A program made the position numbers and the translations under genes. A stretch of 64,000 bases of DNA, from positions 13,328,168-13,392,167 of the forward strand of contig OY821519.1 of NCBI GenBank assembly GCA_963682025.1, given 5' to 3'. Positions 57,583 through 64,000 of this stretch are shown piece after piece. The notes beneath the pieces were generated by a model. It was not told where the DNA came from and did not search any database. It worked only from the letters and a program-made list of their open reading frames with translations. The stretch comes from Cordilura impudica (Eukaryota > Arthropoda > Insecta > Diptera > Scathophagidae). Within the stretch, counting starts at the first letter, position 1; every line of letters starts with the position of its first letter.

Positions 57583-57900
57583 TTATAAATTTTTCTTCAA
57601 AGCCATTGGCTTTACGTTGACACCATCAATAATGTTCTCTAGAGGAATATTATATTTTTCAAACACATCTTTTATGATGTCATAAAAAGATTTGGTATCA
57701 GAGTTACTGTATCTGTAAGAATTAAAAACTTGTCGTAAATATTTCAACACAATTTGTCCAAATATTTTTATATCTGTGGTTTCATCTACAATTATAAAAA
57801 CTTTTTTATTTTTCAGTTTAGATACAATATCATTTTTGGCTTTATTCCCCAGACTTGTTTTTTTTACCATTTTTCCCTCGATAGAATGGCGCCAATTAAA
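57583..57900 (-). pseudogene. hAT transposase internal fragment
   Basis: Minus strand: KKTSLGNKAKNDIVSKL, KKVFIIVDETTDI (first catalytic Asp region), then SFYDIIKDVFEKYNIPLENI. The DESTDI-like motif and YNIPLENIIG-type block are hAT signatures. A deletion removes residues between them and the fragment ends after about 95 codons. Confidence 0.75.
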
Positions 57901-58061
57901 AAATTATGTATATTTTGGTAACTCAGAATTAATTAATTATTTAGTAAAAAGAACTACTACTTTTACTTAATTTAACAGTATTATCATAATCACGTAATCA
58001 ATACGCTCAAAGTTCATTGTAAAAAATTTTATGCCTAGCTGTTTATATTCAAAGCAAATTT

Positions 58062-58132
58062 CTCAAATTATTGATTTTAATCAGTATTAGAGAATTCTCA
58101 AATTAATGATTTTAATCAGTATTAGAGAAATT
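58062..58132 (+). repeat. Two-copy direct repeat, 33 bp
   Basis: gattttaatcagtattagag occurs at about 58073 and 58106, each preceded by ctcaaatta-t. Confidence 0.8.
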
Positions 58133-58141
58133 TGTATTAAA

Positions 58142-58621
58142 TCTATAATTTAATAGGTAAGGCGATTTCTTGTGATCGATGATTTGTCCACAGTTTTCTT
58201 CCGATTTTTCCCTAATGCATCTAATTTGAAAGGTATTTCTTTTTAGCTGTGCACCAGACTTACAGATTTTTAAATTCTTACATTTTTTTGGAGTTAAATG
58301 CATTTAAAGTTATTACTAACACATACATAAAATTATATAATGCTATGTTTGTGTTGTTAAATTGGTTACTGTGTTTGCAAAAAAAAAAAATGAGTTTGTT
58401 TTCTTTATTCACAATTATAATTGTGTTAAATTGAAAATTTATTTTGGACATAAACCAATATCATTGAAGAATAATTTTGGACCTAAACCAATATTTAAAA
58501 AGTGTTGAATAGTGAATTGAATTGGGTAAAATTGATTGGCATAACTTTGGACTCTTTATTAAATGAAAAATTAAAATTTCCTAGAATTTGCACCCGAATT
58601 TCGAGGGCTGGGATCTGCTAG
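58142..58621 (+). mobile_element. Complete non-autonomous Helitron, 480 bp
   Basis: Begins TCTATAATTTAATAGG after a58141 and ends cccgaatttcgagg-gctgggatctgCTAG at 58621, followed by T. This is the reference copy of the family also at 13.8, 38.7 and 46.4 kb. Its ends and A/T target are intact. Non-coding. Confidence 0.8.
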
Positions 58622-58819
58622 TATAAATAGTTATGCTTCAATCAAGCACTTTAACTTTAATAATGTGTAATATAAAAATATATTTTTTTTGGATGAAAAT
58701 CGTCGTACTCTAGGGATTTTATAAATGTTTTAGGAGGAAGCAAAATAAGTTCCAATATAAAAACAACTGTATTTGAGACTTGTAAAAGCAATTGGAAAAA
58801 TGTTAACTATAAATAATAA

Positions 58820-59260
58820 CTAGATGACCCCTGCTGCTCCGCAGCATTATATTATATTATATTAATTTTTATAATATAATACCAAAATTTGCCAAGAGAA
58901 GTTAACGTACAGTAAAAGTAAAGTTGATTGTCCACGCGAAACTTTCCTCAAACCCAACGAAGCAGTTAATAGCTCAAAAGAAAGAGCTTGATCCACTGAG
59001 TGTTCTTAGACTTATGTCAACAGCCTACGTCAATTAGAACTCTAGTTATAGAGGTTTGAGTGAAGGAAAATATTGAAAAAATCTTGAAAAAAGTATAACT
59101 TGAGTAAGATGGGAGTTGAGTAAATTAATATGCTTGACGACATATCTGTGTCTAAATACCTTTCATTAAAAAAAAAAAAAAAAAAAATGAAGTAAATTGG
59201 CCAGATAGAACGGCCAGTCGGACTGACTTTAGTTTTCATAAATTCTTTTAATATATAAGA
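58820..59260 (-). mobile_element. Non-autonomous Helitron, 441 bp
   Basis: Minus strand: TCTTATATATTAAAAG at 59260; 3' hairpin GCTGC-GGA-GCAGC then AGGGGTCATCTAG at 58820; A/T target (a58819, t59261). Close sister of 31738-32178, of equal length, but with fewer internal gccaagagaagtta repeats and a poly-A run (59167-59187). Confidence 0.87.
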
Positions 59261-61336
59261 TATTGTATTAACATTTTCGGATGATGTTTAGCAGATATAA
59301 TTCTAAAAATGACGGATTGAAACATTTTGTCATATACTACGCAAAAATAAAAGTTGTAAGAGAATGATTTTTGGAAGTTAAACAAACAAAAAAATCTTCT
59401 ATCTTTTACCAAATCATGCTTCAACTCCCATTCATGGGATGTGGTTAAAAGATCAATGGGATTTCTTTTCAAGTCGTACGTTGAAAGCGATTACTTTGAA
59501 GTATGAAATTTGAAAAGTGCTGGAATTCTTAACATCACAAATATTAATGACTCTCTTCATAGAATGAATTAATTGAAAATTCTTACCAATAACTTTTTGG
59601 TTATTTTTATTTAAAAGTGTAAAATTAAGCTACCTTTACTTCTAGTGGGGATAATGTTGTAATTATTTTTTTTTTAATTAAGAATGTCATTTAATATATT
59701 TGGAATGGATTAATGAATAAAATACCAATGAAATCCTCAATTTTTAACATGACTTTGTGCATTTTTTTTGTCTATATAATAAACATGTCATACGTGACTC
59801 TGTGGTGAAGTTATAATAAGTTTAAGTAAATGCTAATATTATACATACAGACGGACTTATGTTGGAAGACATACAAATAGTAAATATTTTACTCAAAATT
59901 GGTTTGTAGTTGTTTTTAGATCCTATAAGTGACCTCACTAAATATCATCATGATCGAATAAAATAAATTAAATTCAACTTTTCACCAGGAATATAGAAAT
60001 ACTTGAAAATCTCACATGTATTTTGGTTTATGCTTTTTAATTATTTTCATTAAAAACCTCATCCAGTATGTTTGGCCCTAAAACCGCATCTCATGATAAA
60101 AAGAGTATTTTCTAGTTCGATTAGACCCATATGTTTTGTACTTTAATTGAATTGTTAGATTTTAAATATTTTAAACACGTTTTATGGTCATAACTTACAA
60201 AAAAGCAAATAAACGTTTTTAAACTCAAGTTTCTTTCTTAAGTCTTTTGTATTTTTTTTTCAGTTTTTTCCTACACTTCCCACGAATGTTTTGAGTTCCT
60301 TGCATAATATGACCATTAATTTAATATGGTTGACATTGTCTGGTTATTGCTGGTGAATTCTTAGTTCTGGCACAAAAAAAAAAAAAAAAAAAAACAACAA
60401 CAAAAAAAAAGCAAAGTAATACCCGTACTTTTAGTAACAATGTGGATTATTGCCAAGTCTGTTACCTACAAAAGTATTTTACAACTTTTGAGATTTTTAA
60501 AAAAAAAATTTCTACCATAAAAAAAACACTTGCTACAATAAACACTTATGTGTAATTCTCTTTCAAAATCACAAAAACGTCAAAAAGGTGTGAATAGGTG
60601 ATTTCTGGTGATTTTAGGCATTTAACAAAATAACAAAAAAAAAAAAAAAAAACAAAACTGCCAACAACTTACTACCAACTTACTTAACCAACTATATGTG
60701 CGTCTAATTAATTGTAATGTTAAACTGTTATAAATCCATGTTCGTTGAGAGAATGCGATTCAGATCGATCGATCGATCTTTTGTTACATACTCATATATT
60801 TCTATAATTTAATCAATTTATTTTATTTAAACATGATTTTTATTGCGTTTTATTTGATTTTATTTATTTTTTGGTCAAAAAATATTTCAAAATCTTGAAC
60901 AGCATTTTTGGCGTGCATTTTTTTCCTTTTTCATGTAAGGTGTAGTTAAAATATTTGTCTAGTTAATTTTTGATTGTTTGTTCATATTGTTCCCAACTTA
61001 ATAGTGTTTGTTTCATTATTGATTTCATAGACTGCGGTAGTGGAAAAGCTTAAAAATGGACTAAAATCAATGGATGGCTCTATTGATCTATAACTCTTAA
61101 AATATTAGTTTAAGGCACACTACGACATTTATATGACTTTCCAAGCTCTTTTTAAAATTACAGTTATTTGGAGAGATATATTGTACAGGGCGATAACTAT
61201 TTGTATCCAAGGATAAAATTATATTCACGTAAATTAAGGGACCATGTGTATTAAAACTGCGAGCTCAAATTGTTTTATTTACTAATTTTCTTTGAAATTT
61301 TAAAAGATCTAAATTAGGGCTTTTCACCAAAAATTT
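59261..61336. other. Non-coding AT-rich DNA
   Basis: No gene seen. Poly-A runs at 60374, 60630 and others. A (GATC)4 run at 60763-60778. Confidence 0.45.
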
Positions 61337-61664
61337 TTCTTTTTACACTCTACACCACTGTGGTGCCAGTATAATGTACCAAAAATATTTGAATAAAAAT
61401 CTAGACTTTTTTTATACCGATTGACTCAGAATCACGTGCTGAGTGGAGTTAGTGATGTCCGCCCGTCCGTTTGTCTGTCCGTCCATCCGTCTGTGTGTCT
61501 ATGTAAACTTTGTAATCAAACTACAGGTCACAAATTTGAATGTATCTTGATGAAGTTTAGTATATTACCTTAGTCTGTCATAGGACGAACGATGCCGAAA
61601 TTGTTGAAAATCCGTGCATCTTCAGAAATAGCCCTCATACAAATGACCCCTATGGGATTGACTA
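61337..61664 (-). mobile_element. DINE-like family A, 3' part
   Basis: Minus strand: cacaccactgtgg...gtgtaga end, (GTCC/GTCT)n at 61460-61500, then tttgtaatcaaactacaggt and the internal block up to ccctatgggattgac. There it passes into the array that fills the rest of the window. Confidence 0.7.
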
Positions 61665-63683
61665 AAAAAAAAATGAAAAATAAAAAAAAAAAAAAAAAAA
61701 ATAAAAATGAAAGATGAAAAATAAAAAATTAAAAATGAAGAACAAAAATGAAAAATGAAGAATAAGAAATTAAAAACGAAAAATGAAAAATAAAAAATGA
61801 AAAATGAAAAAAGAAAAATGAAAAATAAAAAATGAAAAATAATAAATGAAGAATAAAAAGTGAAAAATGAAGAAAAAAAATGAAAAATGAAAAACGAAAA
61901 ATGAAATACGAAGAATGAAAGATGAAAAACGAAAAATTAAATCGAAAAATAAGAAATGAAAAATAAGAAATGAAAAATTTAAAATGAAAAATGAAAAATT
62001 AAAAACGAAAAATGAAAAATAAAACATGAAAAATTAAAAATAAAAAATGAAAGATAAAAAATCAAAAAGAAGAATGAAAAACGAAAAATGTAAAATAAAA
62101 AATTTAAAATAAAAAATGAAAAATTAGAAATGAAGAATGAAAAACGAAAAATGAAAAATAAAAATTGAAAAATAAAAAATGAAAGATAAAAAATGAAAAA
62201 TGAAGAATGAAAACGAAAAATGAATAATAAAAAATTAAAATTAAAAAATGAAAAATAAAAAACGAAAATGAAAAATAAAATTTAAAAAATTAAAAATAAA
62301 AAATTAAAAATGAAAAACGAAAAATGAAAAACGAAAAACTAAAAATGAGAAATGAAAAAAAAAATGAAAAATTAAAATTAAAAACGAAAAATGAAAAATG
62401 AAAAAAAAATAAAAAATAAAAAATAGAAAATAAAAATGCAAAATAGAAAATGAAAAATGAAAATTTTTCTGAAAAAACGAAAAATGAAAAATTAAAAATG
62501 AAAACGAAAAATGAAAAATGAAAAATGAAAAATAAAAAATGAAAAAAGAAAATTGAAAATGAAAAACGAAAAATGAAAAATGAAAAATGAAAAATAAAAA
62601 ATGAAAAATAATAAATAAAAAATGAAAAACGAAAAATGAAAAATGAAGAATAAAAAGTGAAAAATGAAGGAAAAAAATGAAAAATGAAAAATGTTTCTCA
62701 TTGAAAGAATGAAAAATGAAAAACGAAAAATTAGAAATGAAAAATCAGAAATAAAAAATAAAAAATGAAAAACAAAAAATTAATAATGAAAAATTAAAAA
62801 ATAAAAAATAAGAAATGAAAAATAAGAAAAGAAAAATTAAAAATGAAAAATTAAAAATTAAAAATGAAAAATAAAATATGAAAAATGAAAAATAAAAAAT
62901 GAAAGATAAAAAATCAAAAAGAAGAATGAAAAACGAAAAATGAAAAATAAAAAATTAAAAATAAAAAATGAAAAATTAGAAATGAAAAATTAAAAATTAA
63001 AAATGAAAAATGAAAAATAAAAATTGAAAAATAAAAAATGAAAAATGAAGAATGAAAACGAAAAATTAAAAATAAAAAATTAAAATTAAAAAATGAGAAA
63101 TAAAAATGAAAAATAAAGAACGAAAATGAAAAATAAAATTTGAAAAATTAAAAATAGAAAATAAAAAATGAAAAACGAAAAATTAAAAATGAGAAATGAA
63201 AAATAAAAAATGAAAAATTAAAAACGAAAAATGAAAAAAAAAAATAAAAAAAAATTAAAAATGGAAAATGAAAAATAGAAAATGAAAAATGAAAATTTTT
63301 CTGAAAAAATTTTTTTGAAAAACGAAAAACGAAAATTAAAAAATGAAAAACAAAAAATGAAAAATGAAAAAATAAAAAATAAGAAATGAAAAACAAAAAA
63401 ATGAAAAATGAAGAATAAAAAATGAAAAATGAAAAACGAAAAACAAAAAATGAGAAACGAAAAATGAAAAATAAAAAATGAAAAAATAAAAACGAAAAAT
63501 GAAAAAATAAAAAAAAAAAATTAAAAATAAAAAATAAACAATAAGAAATAAAAAATGAAAAATAGAAAATGAAAAATGAAAAACGAAAATTGATAAACTA
63601 AAAATGAAAAATGGAAAATAAAAAATTAAAAACGAAAAATAAGAAATGGAAAATGAAAAATGAAAAATGAAAAATTAAAAATG

Positions 63684-63719
<36 letters not shown>

Positions 63720-64000
63720 AAATTAAAAATAAAAAATAAAAAAAATTAAAAATAAAAAATAAATAAATAAAAATGAAAAATGAAAAATGAAAAATGAAAA
63801 ATGAAAAATGAAAAATGAAAAATGAAAAACGGAAAATGAAAAATGAAAAATGAAAAATAAAAAATGAAAAAAATGAAAAATAAAAAATTAAAAACGAATA
63901 ATGAAAAATAAAATTTGAAAAATTAAAAATAAAAAATAAAAAATAAACAGTAAAAAATAAAAAATAAAATAAAAAATTAAAAGTAAAAATAAAAAATTAA
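61665..64000 (-). repeat. (AAAAATG)n/(AAAAATA)n minisatellite, runs off the window
   Basis: 2.3 kb of 7-mers aaaaatg, aaaaata, aaaaatt and aaaaacg, the complement of the array type at 42.4-43.4 kb. A long near-duplicate exists: blocks at about 62040-62480 and 62890-63310 share aatcaaaaagaagaatgaaa and aatgaaaatttttctgaaaa. Open Phe/His/Ile frames in it are artefacts. Confidence 0.93.

Overview
This window looks like repeat-dominated, AT-rich chromosomal DNA from a higher fly (Diptera, Brachycera, probably a calyptrate or related schizophoran). Four things point there: U1 snRNA genes with an insect PSEA-type promoter at -61 to -40; short introns; dispersed mini-me/DINE-like repeats with (GTCY)n tracts; and a transposon mix (Transib, rosa-type DD41D mariner, mariner, hAT, Helitron, Penelope-like) typical of fly genomes. 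There are no bacterial-type genes.

Layout. 1-1.5 kb: a hairpin repeat, a GC-rich block and a DINE-like fragment. 1.5-5.3 kb: a complete Transib element with RSS-like ends, a 5-bp target duplication and a frameshifted RAG1-like transposase. 5.3-9.3 kb: AT-rich DNA with a truncated MITE and a hairpin holding a hammerhead-like core. 9.3-12.5 kb: a DINE-like element swollen by about 2.6 kb of simple-sequence arrays. 13.7-14.8 kb: Helitron fragment and dead mariner. 15.2-22.0 kb: a small two-exon host gene whose roughly 91-bp intron has been entered by a structurally complete 6.3-kb Helitron. That Helitron carries a 1495-aa Rep-helicase gene with one intron and no visible defect. 22.9-25.6 kb: U1 snRNA gene 1 and two dead hAT elements. 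25.9-27.8 kb: two DINE-like copies in inverted orientation.

28-36.7 kb: a long-TIR MITE, a broken MADF gene, two decayed copies of an insect DDE family, U1 genes 2 and 3 in a roughly 500-bp segmental duplication, a 441-bp Helitron, a Harbinger-like MITE, a Penelope-like 3' end with hammerhead-like sequence, and a hAT MITE with an 8-bp target duplication. 38-43.4 kb: inverted repeat, Helitron fragment and two more array-bearing DINE-like elements. 45-49 kb: a ~330-bp tandem repeat split by a Helitron that is itself split by a rosa-type DD41D element. 50-59 kb: MITE, DINE-like, Helitron and transposase remnants. 61.3-64 kb: another DINE-like piece running into a 2.3-kb array that continues past the window.

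The only loci that look functional are the three U1 genes, the small host gene and the Helitron Rep-helicase. Most of the rest is a layered record of transposition. No CRISPR, operon or prokaryotic defence system is present. The strongest leads are the intact Helitron inside a tiny host intron, the Transib with a consensus RSS heptamer at one end, the U1 cluster, and the three-level nest at 46.4-48.0 kb. All family assignments come from reading motifs by eye, not from database searches.
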